NCBI RefSeq assembly: GCF_026230105.1 | Contig: NC_079484.1 | Coordinates: 8,013,805-8,077,804, forward strand | Source of the DNA: Diorhabda sublineata | Lineage: Eukaryota > Arthropoda > Insecta > Coleoptera > Chrysomelidae | Direction: 5' to 3' | DNA: 64,000 nucleotides | Part shown: positions 1 to 10,521 of the stretch, piece by piece | Position numbering within the stretch: the stretch's first letter is position 1 | Layout: each line of letters opens with the position of its first letter | The notes under the pieces: model-generated | What the model saw: only the letters and a program-made list of their open reading frames with translations | The model's database searches: none | What the model was told of the DNA's origin: nothing | Position numbers and translations under genes: made by a program

Positions 1-231
1 TAAGAAGATGTTGACTTGGCAATAATCCTTTGTGAAAATTATTGGATATGCATCAACTACTAGGCATAATTTTTAGATTTCTACTCTTACACTTTCAAAA
101 GACATGCCGCACAAGAAAGCTACGTACCTCAAACATTTGACCTCCACTTCTAAACTTCGTAGCAATTATTGATTTTGATTTGACCCTGTGTAGCAATCAA
201 TTGGATTCCTTCCTGAGAAGTAGCTTACAAT

Positions 232-340
232 CGCCTAGACAAGGTGACGTCAGATTCCTTGATGAGGTTTTCTATTTTGCTCGCACTTACCTCACCCTTG
301 GTAGCTCTGTTTTCTCTTAGAAAAAGTACACGCTGTGCAA
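232..340. repeat. Direct repeat copy A (about 105 bp)
   Basis: This segment recurs in the same orientation at 2329-2435. Both read [cgcct/tgcct]rgacraggtg, then attccttgatga, then acttacctca and cttggtagct. I judge identity at roughly 75-80% by eye. On the minus strand both copies keep a similar open stretch (an EN.IKES core), so this may be a coding remnant of a transposable element. I do not recognise the family. Confidence 0.6.
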
Positions 341-976
341 CATTTGTGTCATTTATGACCTCCACTTTTAAATTTCTTATGTAGCTTCATAACAAATATA
401 TACAAATTCCTAAGAAGCCATACAACCGCTTCTTCTTCCATGGCTTGGTCACTTCAGGTCAGTTCAATAATTCAATAAGGAATCACAGGATCCATCTATT
501 CTTGAGTTCAGTGTGAGCCAGGCAGTAGATATTGAACCGTTTTATCAATTTCATCGCACATATCGAATGTATGGAGTGTCAAGAGGAAATATTTGAAATC
601 AAAAAGGTGGTAATAGGCACGAAGTTCGCACAATCACATTCATCAACGCTTGTTCCATACTTCTAGTGACTTCTTAAGCTGACTAGGAAGTAGCTATTAA
701 GCCGAAAATTCAATCAAGGAAAAGTAACAGATAGTAACGGTGGGTGTTCTAGTTAAAAAAAATCGTGTAGTTCATTTAGAACCCAATATATAGAGAAAGA
801 AGTGCGTAAAAATGTTAAGAGTGGGAAAGTATAAATCATGAAAATTGGATAATTTCCAACAAGTAACAAATCTGTACTTTAAACGGTCTTATTGAAAAAA
901 TGAAGCTAATTGGTGCGATAGTACGACTGGATGTCCTCCTCTTTCCATTATCCTCCAAAGGATGAAGTGAAACCAT
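341..976. other. AT-rich DNA, nothing recognised
   Basis: No coding similarity, repeat structure or RNA gene was seen here on either strand. Confidence 0.5.
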
Positions 977-1171
977 TTATATTAGATTCAGCAGTTGTTT
1001 CCATGTTTGCCTATCCTGTGCAATCTTTTCAGAATGATTCAGTCTCATATTTATTAAGAGTTTTGTTTGGTCTACCCATCTAGTTCGAGATCTGCTTCTT
1101 GTGTCTTCTACTTTCCCTTTTATGATTAATCGTTCAATTCTAGCTATATGTTCCAAGTACTGCAAATACAT
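977..1171 (-). pseudogene. LINE reverse transcriptase C-terminal fragment
   Basis: The 64-residue minus-strand reading frame has the layout typical of the extreme C-terminus of many insect LINE polyproteins. That layout is a hydrophobic H-I-A-R-I segment, a basic run ending in RSRTRWVDQTK, and then AQDRQTWKQLL. Downstream of the reverse transcriptase palm these elements carry a GR.RTRW.D block followed by A.DR..W. Only this tail remains. The palm with its YADD box is not seen upstream (higher coordinates). It is a dead 5'-truncated copy, as expected for target-primed reverse transcription, and carries no host function. The exact clade is not determinable from this tail. Confidence 0.7.
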
Positions 1172-2328
1172 CTGGTTAATCTGGTTAGCAACCTTATGCG
1201 TGGACCAATTTCTTGTGATACGGATACGTTGGTTCTAGTCTAGAAACCCACATTTCGAAAGAATAATTGATTAGATTATATTACTGGGCCATTAAGTTTG
1301 TATTATTCAGTTATTACAAAAATAATTATAATTATTTCAGAACATCCTCACGATCCACATCCTGATAAGTGCCAGTGCTACAAAGTGAAGTAAATTATCA
1401 TCTTTCTAAAACAAATCCAACAAAATCCTATATAATATAGTGAGTGTTGCGTTAAAATCAAGTGAAAATAAGTGCATGCGTTTCATGGGACTTTAAAATT
1501 AATTTATCGAGTTGTTTATTTGATAAATTGAATGTGACAGTGTCTCAAAGTGAATAAAATTTAGGTTGAGGCATTTTTAAAATAATTTTTGTTGAAAGCC
1601 CTTTTCTAATTCAGTGAGAAAAGAGGGAGATTTGAAACAATGATACCCTAACTGCGTTTTGGCAGGGTGGGCATGTGTGTCAGGTACAGGTAAGAAAGAC
1701 GATAAAATAGGGATGCTATAAATGTTTTTGGCTCAATCATAAGATTAATGTTTAATTTTATAGTCTTATGCCATATGTAAATGTTCTCTTAGATATAGAA
1801 TCATAAGTGTATGATTGATAAGTATGATCGAGTTCATACTCTCATAGCAAAATTCAATTTTTTTCAACTTAATTCAGTTCACCTAATCATTAAAAACAAA
1901 TTCAACAGATTTTTATGGGTATTTCCAACTTAGTGTCCTTGAAATGATTGCTAGAAAAAAAAACAGTATTATTTTCGTCGGTATCCACTGCATCGGTTAC
2001 AGGGTTAGCCAAAACAATTGAAAAACTAGATGTATGACTTTTGCGTACTACATTGTTATTTTTATTGATGATTTATCAAGTACAAAAGATGAGAGTTCAA
2101 TAGGTTTGAAGTTACTTAATCAACATGATGGAAACTGGAATAATTATTATTTGTGTTGTACATATATAACTTTTTCTGAACAATACTATCCTAATACTAT
2201 CAACAAGAATTAGAGAATTATCTGGAACCTTTTAGTAAAAAGTGAGCCGTTAACACGAGCGCAAAAGAAATCGTTAGGGGATTACTAACCTAGTAAAGAG
2301 AATGAGGTTTATTGCTAGGGCTTATAAA
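1172..2328. other. AT-rich DNA, nothing recognised
   Basis: I see no convincing coding region here. There is a short homopurine stretch near 1616-1630 and low-complexity T/A runs only. Confidence 0.5.
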
Positions 2329-2435
2329 TGCCTGGACGAGGTGCCCTCGGATTCCTTGATGAAGTTTTCTCTTTTACCCGTACTTACCTCATACTTGGTA
2401 GCTAAGCCGTTTTCCCTTAAAAGAAAAGTGTGCAT
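2329..2435. repeat. Direct repeat copy B (about 105 bp)
   Basis: Partner of 232-340, same orientation, about 2.1 kb apart. The minus strand reads an open stretch containing T-K-Y-E-V-S and ENFIKES, which parallels copy A. It lies just beyond the 3' end of the adjacent minus-strand mariner relic. Confidence 0.6.
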
Positions 2436-2460
2436 AGACTGAAGGAAGAGTGAATATCGA

Positions 2461-3095
2461 TCAAAAACTGACTAAAATAACAACTGAGTCTAACTTGGGA
2501 AGAGTAGAGACGAACAACAAAGTACGAGGGCTGCTATTTAAGCTTTGAGGTGGGCTCATCTTGAAAGTTGTTTTATTTCTAGGCCCATATGCAGAGATCC
2601 GTGATTCTTGGCATGTCACGATCTTATAGGCGCCTTTTGAAGTACCACCATTAAATTTCAGCATTTCTTTGCACTACTCAACACGAACTTTTTTTGAGTG
2701 TTGGTCAAATTATGTGGTATCCAATGCGAACAAGTCTCTGACAGTTAAATATTGAATATATGGGAGTGAAACTGATGCCCAAGTATGTTTCAAGCTCACG
2801 GTATGTCTCAAGACGATCTTGCTATACCAGTTTACACAGAGCAGCGATGTTTTCTGGTGCAACAGCCGATTATGGACAAAGCTCATCCGATAATGGTTGA
2901 ATTCGGAATATCAGTGAAACGCAAGTCATGGAAAATCATCGCACGCGATTCAATTCCATTCTTTGACCGAGATGAAGGTTTCAAGTATTTGTGGACAACT
3001 TAAATAGCATTCTGAGTAGGTTCACAATTAAAAATGTCAACCTATATAATGGCGTTATGAGATTTGACATATTCACATCAGTAGCGACTCTCGTA
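2461..3095 (-). pseudogene. Mariner transposase relic (minus strand)
   Basis: Reading the minus strand from 3095 downward gives a leader shared with 28885-28982, with nearly the same words (actgatgtgaatatgtcaaat, then tttaat.gtgaac). A degenerate transposase follows, parallel to the plus-strand mariner at 29485-30115. The alignable order is the PENIDA region (about 2850), the YRE-LE helix-turn-helix segment (about 2800), and then YKIVTCQESRISAYGP (about 2600). The last is the family's TGDESW.YAY block. The catalytic Asp of that block is replaced here (T-C-Q-E-S) and stops and shifts break the frame. The second Asp and the C-terminus are missing. It is an inactive relic. The plus-strand frame at 2785-3003 is only its antisense shadow. 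Confidence 0.75.
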
Positions 3096-3436
3096 TATAT
3101 AAATCCAAAGTTTGCAAAATGTTTATCTGTGCCGAGTGCAATTTTTGAAATCTTCATTTGGGTACAATATCCATACCTCTCTGTATACTGTATAGTAACA
3201 CGAAATTTAAAACCAAACAATCTTCATAATATGAAAATGTATACATTCAATTTTTTTGATTCTTTCTCTGAATTAATATAATTCTGTATAAAAAATAATC
3301 AACAATCAAAATAAAATGTTGTGTATTCGTCTAAGAGGATGCCACATGTTAAACCTGACAATTGAGAGGAACCGGCCAAAAAAACTAAATTGGCCTGACT
3401 CAAAAAAAATTAATTCTAACTTGAATGAAATTTCTC

Positions 3437-3640
3437 CTGCAGGCTACACACTTTCGCGTTCGCCCGAACTTTCCTGTTCTTTGCTTACCTCGCCGCGAAA
3501 TTCACTAAAATGTTCGGGACCGCGGGTAACTCTATTTGCGGCCGTGGAATCTGATCCCTTTGGGATCGCGGAGCGTCTCCGCTGAGGGTTGTTAAACGCA
3601 CACTCTCGGGATAGCGGAAGGAATTCGCGCGAAACTGTTC
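3437..3640. promoter_or_regulatory. Short CpG-rich island
   Basis: About 200 bp stand out from the AT-rich surroundings by a high density of CG dinucleotides (ttcgcgttcgcccgaa, ccgcgaaa, gaccgcgg, gatcgcggagcg, ttcgcgcgaaa) and short palindromes such as gatccctttgggatc. A pyrimidine-rich stretch ending in ctcctgcag lies at its left edge and could serve as a splice acceptor. No TATA box, start codon in good context, or homologous protein was recognised. It could be a gene 5' region, an internal promoter of a retroelement, or a chance island. Confidence 0.35.
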
Positions 3641-4735
3641 GAAATTTAGACTTTCATTGAAAATCCTTTTGCTGTGTCACTTAAGTGTAGTGATGATAAA
3701 ATAGGTCGTGTCAGCAATAACGAAAGCATCGATGGTTTTGTTTGATTGTACGATTTGAAAATATTCTCTAATACGTGACACTTGTTATGTAGAATCGATA
3801 AATGGGCAGTTAATCACTGAATCCAAAATGAAAACCAATTGGGTCCATTTAAATACAATAAAAGTTTGATTTGGCATATCGCTATGGAGCAGAAACATCC
3901 TTGTCATATGATTTTATCATACTTATCAATCTATTCCTATCATGAAAATTCTTTGTTGTTGCATTAAAATAACTAATGCTTAATAAAAGACCACATTTTC
4001 TAGCACATGTCATTTGAGCCAAATTGACATTTTCAATAAGTAGGTAGTGCTTTGAAAACATAATGAATATTCTGTAAAGCTGTGAAGCTATTCATTTTAT
4101 CGCTTTATTTCCACAATTTTATATAAGACTTCAAAATGGTTAAGTTACTTATGTGACCAACTAATTTGTATTTTCATTTTCATATCAAGTCACGAAAGCT
4201 ATTATTAGGTAGTAAAAGCAACATTACGAGATTACAGCTAATAATTTCTGGTGAAGTTTGATCCCTAGTGTGCCGAAATCCTCTCAGCGGCGAAGCGATT
4301 TGAATAAGTTTTCTTTGCTTCAATTTAGTCCAATACTTTAAGCTGCTACATGTAGGATGTATCTATTCACTCAACAATTGATACGTTTAGAATAAGGGAT
4401 ACCTTCTACTTATCAATATTGAGTTTTGATTTCTTAAGAAAATGAATTTGAAAAACAAGCGAATCGGAACATGTGAAGTGAAATAACGAATTTAAGCACA
4501 CCACTCAGAGCGATAAACTGCAGTTTCCGCAGATAGCTGTTACAAAAATAAACATGGAGTTGGGATTCTTCGATAAATACTTGGCTCGATATTTGTCTCA
4601 AGAGACATACTGGGCACTGACATACGGATACTTCATTCAGTATAACCGGAATAAATTGGAATTGTAATTTTCCTCTTATCATGATCAGTTAAAATTGTTC
4701 TTTGAGAAAGAGAAATGCTGACAATTCGATTTTTA
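3641..4735. other. AT-rich DNA, nothing recognised
   Basis: No supported feature was found. A minus-strand reading frame of 82 codons at 4434-4682 shows no recognisable motif and is probably random. Confidence 0.5.
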
Positions 4736-5170
4736 CCAGTTTTTGTTGAATCCTGGCGTTGTCTAGGAAAAACAACACCTCGTGGACGGGATAATTTCGT
4801 CTTTTATGTATATATATAAAACCGCAGCCAAATTTTTTCTCGTAGATCATCGAATTTCAGCTTACACGAAGTTTTCATCATGTTTTTCTTGCATTCTTTG
4901 ATTGAGGGGTGAATAATGCAGCCATGTCTCGTCCAGATTAAAAATTTCTTGCAAATAAGTCTACCATTCATATTCAAAATAAATTCGCAGCAATTGGGAA
5001 ATGCTGAATCGTGCGGCTATTTGATTATCAAACAATATTTAAAAGATTTCTGTGAAGCCCAACTGCTCTCTAATCATTGAATGAACAATTCCATGGGTGG
5101 CACTAAGTTCAAATAAAATTTGAAGCACTGTCGATTCCGTTCGATGGACTCACGACCTCCTGCAATAATT
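4736..5170 (-). pseudogene. Mariner transposase relic
   Basis: The minus strand shows three mariner landmarks in the right order but in different frames. GIVHSMIREQLGF (about 5095-5055) is the second helix-turn-helix. NLDETWLHYS (about 4940-4910) holds the first catalytic Asp of the DETW block. VLFFLDNARIQ (about 4790-4750) holds the second Asp, in the family's HDNARPH position. Most of the sequence between the last two blocks is shortened, and frames shift repeatedly. It is a different mariner lineage from the relic at 2461-3095. No terminal repeats were found. Confidence 0.7.
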
Positions 5171-5467
5171 CCAATACTAAAACAGAGAAGCGTTTACACG
5201 TTTTCATACATGAAAAAATTTTGTAATAATGCGTGGATCATCAAAAGAGCTACAAACTAGAACGATGTGGATGATTACAAATGCTCAGTCACACTCAAGT
5301 AAACTTTTACACCAAAGGTTTATTCATATTTGATTGATCTATTTTCCACAATTGCTTCTATTGCCTGCAATTATAAATCCTCGATTCCACTCTTTTTTCG
5401 AAAAAATATTGACAAAAGTCACAATACGAAGGTTTATAGTTCATGTTTTGTGTTACAGCGTAGATGG
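5171..5467. other. AT-rich spacer
   Basis: Nothing is recognised between the mariner relic and the fold-back element. A degenerate terminal part of the fold-back element may begin near 5440. Confidence 0.4.
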
Positions 5468-5875
5468 CGTGAAAATAATGCTGTGACATAAAAAATTCCC
5501 AGAATTATATATTCTGAATTATAGGGCTTTGAAGTTGCGAAATCAAAACTTATATCTAAGTATATTTTCCAAATTATACATTACACCATTATGAATTTTT
5601 AATGGATAATTACGTATGTAGTGTTTGACAGAATAAAAAATTTAACACTACCATCTGAAAGGCAAGGGGCTGCTCATGCCCAATGGTTAACAATCCGTAA
5701 CTTTACAGGGACATCCTGTACAATCGAAAGATAGCAAAAATGACTTTTTCAATCGATTTTTTAACAAAAAGGTACTTCTCGTTTAACTCAATAAAATTTA
5801 TGGTTTAGGAGATATGTAAATTTTTAGATTGTTGTATATGCCGAGGAAACTCTTCTATAAAGAGACATTCTGAAT
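5468..5875 (+). repeat. Left arm of fold-back element
   Basis: Reverse complement of 6574-6942, with roughly 75% identity by eye. It contains gccaagg/caaggggc-type and catgcccaatgg blocks that recur inverted as ccattgggcat-like ttgggcataagccgcccctgg in the right arm. Confidence 0.75.
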
Positions 5876-6573
5876 CGTGTTACTTAAATAAGAAAAGAAT
5901 TGAAGAGCCTTCCAAGATTCTGCTATATAGCGTCACAAGTTTATTATATAATCATTCCGTTCCTTGTGTTTATCGGTGTTGCATACACCAAGCTTTCAGG
6001 ATATCCCCAAAAAAATAAATCCATTTTATTTAATTCAGGGGAACGGAGCAGCTATGCAAATGGACCTCCACAATCAATCCAGGAACAATGTTATTAAGAT
6101 GATATTTTACATCATTCAGGAGGTAAAGATAGGCTCCATCGTGCATGAACCACATGTCTCTCCGATGTTTAGCTGAAAATTCAGGATATTATAAAAAAAA
6201 TCGGATCTACTTGAAAATTGATTCTTTGTATAAATTGAACCGTGAGGACTTTCATTTTCCCATAAATGTAGATTATGGCAATTAATAAAAACATCTCGTG
6301 TGAAACCAGCTTCATTAGTAAACATTTAAATATCCTCCGTAGACTCCGAAAGTGTATAGAACGCAAGGTGCGCACATCGAATATTTATTATAGTTTTTTT
6401 GTTTTTATCGGATAAGTTTTAGGCTAACCAACTAAATTTCACTACATTTCAATTTTTTCTCTATTATAGTAACACAATGTTCGACAGTATGCAGTTCAAT
6501 TAGAATTATTTGATTGTGGTTTAATACCTCCTGTAAGTATTTTTGATAAATAATCACAATTTATGATAATTTT

Positions 6574-6942
6574 ATTCAGAATGACTCATTAAAGCGAACG
6601 ATTAAAAAATTTACAAATCTCCTAAACCATATATTTGATCGAGATAAGTAGAGAGTACCTTTTTGTGAAAAAATCGATTGAAAAATTCATTGTTACTAAG
6701 CTCAAATAGTATAGGTTTTCTCTGTAAAAATTACGAATTGTAAACAATTGGGCATAAGCCGCCCCTGGCCTTCATATAGTAGTGTAGAATTATTTATTTC
6801 TTCAACTACACAACATGGGCATACGTAATCATCTATTAAAAATTCATAATGTCTGTATGTATAATTTAGAAAATATACTTAAATATAAGTTCTAATTGCA
6901 CAATCGTACGAGAATTTTTTATGTCACACCATTATTTTCACG
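6574..6942 (-). repeat. Right arm of fold-back element
   Basis: Inverted partner of 5468-5875. The arm-spacer boundary is at attcagaatg (6574), matching cattctgaat at the inner end of the left arm. Confidence 0.75.
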
Positions 6943-6992
6943 TCCTCTACTCACATCCGAATTTTTTGTAGTAAGTCCTGGAACACCCTGTA

Positions 6993-8707
6993 TATTTATG
7001 TCGTTGACTAGTTAAATACAATGAAATTTCTAATTTTTACTTTGAATATAAGCTGTTATTATCAAAAGTATTCCAACCTATTTATGAATTAAAACTTCTA
7101 ATGATGAGATTATTATTTCTATTTGTATCGTTATAACTAGAATTTGCAATATAGTGTGTTAGGTAAAATACAGTTTCCTCTTAACCCACGCACATTTCAC
7201 TCAAGTAATATAAGCACTACCCACTTAATATTTATGAATCCGATACAATAAAATGTACTTCAAACATTATAAATATTCAATGAACTACATATTGTTGCAG
7301 TAATTCAAACATAGAATTCTTATAATGTCGTAAATGTTGGTTGGAAATGGAAAAAGGTGGAAAATGAGTCCTTTATTTTGAAATAAAGCGCCCGAACAAG
7401 TTTATGGACAGGCTTAGAAAATCGTTTAGATATTCGATCAATGTCTGCGGGATGTATATTTGTTGCAGGTGTAAAAACTATTACTTCGAAATTTCTCTTT
7501 TCAAAATATTGCATAGAATTGTAGAAGTGATTTGAGAAGGGGATAGAGGAAGACATTTTTAAAAGAACATAGAAATATTTCCTAATATTTGTAACTTTAT
7601 AATACAAATGAGAAATGTTTTTTAGATCTCTTCAATATAAATCAATTATTTTCTACCTTTTGATTGAAAAAAATTCACTTTGGGTTGTATCTGATTCATA
7701 AAAAACAAGTCGAAATCTATTCGATTTAATTATTGCAAGAAGTTTATCAACGTCGCTCATATTTTTCCATCTTCATATCGTGTATTTAGTCAAGTATTTC
7801 TGATGCAGAGACGCATAATGACATTCAACTATATTTGAATGATTTTTGGTTTATGTTTTCACTACATTTGACATGATAAACCCCCTCGCGATGCCGTGGA
7901 AGAGGGCCCACTCCTAGCTACTTCGATATGTTAGGTTGTACCCTGAAATTATTCCCCATAGAGAATATTTATAATGAGATTTTAATGGAATTATATCCCA
8001 CATTGATTTAATCATTTGTCGTTAAATATTTGTTGAAATTGAAAATATTATTTAGTACAACATAAAATTTACTTTGGAATATATTCTTATGAGTAGTCTC
8101 AAATATTTTTGGGAAGTTGGGCTACCTTCACTAAAGAAAAGCTCGTTTGAGTGCATGATTTATACAAATTCAGCTCCAAATTCCCAATTTTTTTCTTCAA
8201 TATCTTCTATATCTATGGACGTATCCACGTTTGAATCTTTTTGGGTATTTCTTTTGTGATTTTTTCATTAATATTTTTTATTTCGCTTCGTTCGTGCTGA
8301 ATAAATCGTCACGTAAATCTGATTCATCATAACTATCCCCATTTCTCAATACAATTGAAATATGCAGTACTTTTTCTGAAACATCCTATTGTAAATATTC
8401 CCTCAACTCTTTATTATTTCGTTTGTAGAAATCCTCTCAATAACTCCTTCATCTTTATATAATTAATCACTCTATCATTTAACCTACTAACAATTTCAAG
8501 TTATACATAATAATGTTTGCAGAGTTTATATTTATTAACAATATTAATAGATTTTTTAAATAGTGAATTGAAACATTCGAAATTTGTGAATGATAATTTC
8601 GAATCTTTTTCTCAAATATAAACTTCTTGCAATTATCAAACTCGTCCATTGAAGTGATGTCGTTATTGGAAAATTTTCATAAACAACATCACCGTAACTT
8701 CATATAG
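6993..8707. other. AT-rich DNA, nothing certain
   Basis: No supported gene was found. A minus-strand frame at 7320-7607 has a stretch P-A-D-I-D-R-I-S-K-R that vaguely resembles the C-terminus of Tc1-like transposases, but the match is too short to call. Confidence 0.4.
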
Positions 8708-9012
8708 GGTGTCCCACCTGAGCTTGCCCTGCTATGAGGGATCGTCTACGATGAGGCGGCCAATTGGCATGGCTCTGTTCGGTATGGTGTGGTTGTTGCG
8801 CGTGCGCAGTGAGATGAAAAGATGTGCTAAGTGTCGTCGGGAGTTAAAGGAAAAACAACTAGAGCAAGAACAAAAAGCATCTGCATCATGTTCTACATTT
8901 TTCACCATAGATGCTCCCACTGTTCTTCCAAGTACTGAAACTCTATTAACTCCGGAAAGGTTAGGACCTACAACGTACTGCGAAGTTCATGGATTCAACC
9001 CTCCAAAAGAAG
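8708..9012 (+). CDS. Candidate internal exon of an unrecognised protein
   Basis: An open frame of 101 codons is bounded on the left by an AG (8706-8707) and on the right by a good donor, G|GTTAGT at 9013. The exon would begin with one split-codon base and end with one. The product has a hydrophobic stretch (GMALFGMVWLL), a basic cysteine pair segment (MKRCAKCRREL), a charged EKQLEQEQK run and a Ser/Thr/Pro-rich tail ending TYCEVHGFNPPKE. Codon use is balanced and base composition is far richer in GC than the flanks, as in a real exon. The pyrimidine tract of the acceptor is weak, and tagggtgtcccac at the start also resembles a MITE end. No family is recognised. A membrane-adjacent cytoplasmic segment is one guess. 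An ATG lies at 8751 if it is instead a first exon. Confidence 0.35.
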
Positions 9013-10224
9013 GTTAGTTTTCAGTTCAGTTATTCTTGCACAAAGAAATTTTTATATTACTTCCGTTTACTGACTTTTGAATATGAAGTATTTCTTTTCT
9101 ACACGCTAAAATTGTTTTTGAACATGTAGCTGTTCACCTTAGGTGTATGAAGACAATAACTTGGTCATTAATTCTCGCGTCAGTCAATGTAATTATGAGA
9201 TAATTTCAAGTTTATGTAGACGTAACTTAGTTTAGCGGCAATTTCAAGTAGTCAAATTTTCTATTGCAATGATGGACACTTTTTACAAAAAGTCTTTGAT
9301 CAAAAGTGTTAAGAAACGTGAATAAAATGCGATAAATTGAAGCAAATATCGAAGAAGAAGAATAGGTGCCAAAAATAATTTGGGTATGTGAGACCTAAAG
9401 TTTGCTTCTTAGTAGCTGACTTTAGAGAACGTTCAATATCACTATTGGAGACAACTGAAGAAGATATATTGAACCAAAAATTGTAAGTTGTACTATCGTG
9501 CATTTGAAAGAGGCGTTATTGTTCGAAGACCTGATATTCCAAAATTTATATCAGATGCAAATTTCGATGTCATGAAATAATTTATTAAATTTAATATTCA
9601 GTAGATTTTGAAATTTCGAGAAGCTCAGAGTTGACAAGACTTGCTGCGTATTACACAGAAAGTTATGATAGAAGACTACAAAGATCCTTCAGGATCAGTA
9701 GATGAGAAAGGATGCTCTTATGCACCTACGTGAAGCTCAATGTTTATCAAAAAAATAGATAAGCATGAATCACGGAATTTTTTGTTTATTTAATTCCTGG
9801 ATCTCCAAACCAATTTTTGATACCTACTTTCTGAAACTAAATGATACATCTACGTCAATGAATTCTTAACTTGCGTATCTAAGTGTGAGTTCGTATTTGG
9901 TTTCCTTGAATCTCATATTTGTACGAAATATAAAAGGGGAAAGTTGAAGAGAAAGTTTTTGTCACAAATCATAATATAAGAATTTGAGGTATTCACATTC
10001 ACACCATAATATGTGGAGATCGGAAGAAGAGTATTTATACAATCATGTAAGGAATGTCAACAGCCTTATAAGGATAAAACACAAACGATATAGATATAAA
10101 ATTTCAACTTTTGTTGAAAAACTCTTCATATGTGCCACAAAAATATAGAAGTGTGAAACAAGCAACTAAATCTTAAATAGATAATTCTCATGTCCAATTT
10201 AACACTCAGTTAAATTTTATTATC
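9013..10224. other. AT-rich DNA, possibly intronic
   Basis: If 8708-9012 is an exon, this would be its downstream intron. A short open stretch at about 9605-9710 has some codon-like composition but no splice-bounded frame I can defend. Confidence 0.4.
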
Positions 10225-10513
10225 ATTAGCTGCTCTGCCATTAGATTCTTCTTTACTTTCTTCCCCTAACAGTCCTGTCAGTAGTAGTTTAAAATCTATA
10301 GTCTTCACCATCATCTCCAATCTCTTCATAACTAGATTAAATGGCGCTGATCTTGCAAAATGTTTCTCTTGCCTTATGCTGTCGAACCTGATGTTGCTAG
10401 TTTCCTAAAAATATTATCATTAACTGCTCTGCCATTAGATACTTCCTTACTTTCTTCCCCTAACAGTCTTGTCGGAAGTAGTTTCAAATCCATCGTGTCC
10501 ATTCTCTCTTCAT
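10225..10513. repeat. Degenerate tandem repeat, left pair
   Basis: Two copies (about 10225-10340 and 10405-10513) share ctgctctgccattagat, tttcttcccctaacagtc and cttcataactag. Two more copies of the same repeat lie at 12390-12560, on the far side of the piggyBac relic. On the minus strand the units read a decayed acidic peptide repeat of the type D-E-D-D-x-F-E-N-A-S-D-R-T-V with stops. Confidence 0.6.
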
Positions 10514-10521
10514 AACTAGAC

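Larger units (their letters stand above)
5468..6992. mobile_element. Fold-back / long-inverted-repeat element
   Basis: The left arm (5468-5875) and right arm (6574-6942) are reverse complements of each other over about 370-410 bp, with many substitutions and small indels. Matching landmarks are cgtgaaaataatg/cattattttcacg, gacataaaaaatt/aattttttatgtc, and aaaaaggtac/gtaccttttt. The right side continues outward through tcctggaacaccctgta, the common tacagggtgttcc-type terminus of insect mariner-like MITEs, followed by TA. The left outer end has decayed. The spacer of about 700 bp holds only 60-70 codon frames without recognisable domains. It probably moved by a transposase supplied in trans. 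Confidence 0.75.

Noticed and set aside
2785..3281. Plus-strand open frames of 72 and 96 codons
   Set aside because: They are antisense to the minus-strand mariner relic.
7320..7607. 95-codon minus-strand frame as a Tc1-like C-terminus
   Set aside because: The PADIDRI similarity covers fewer than 15 residues.
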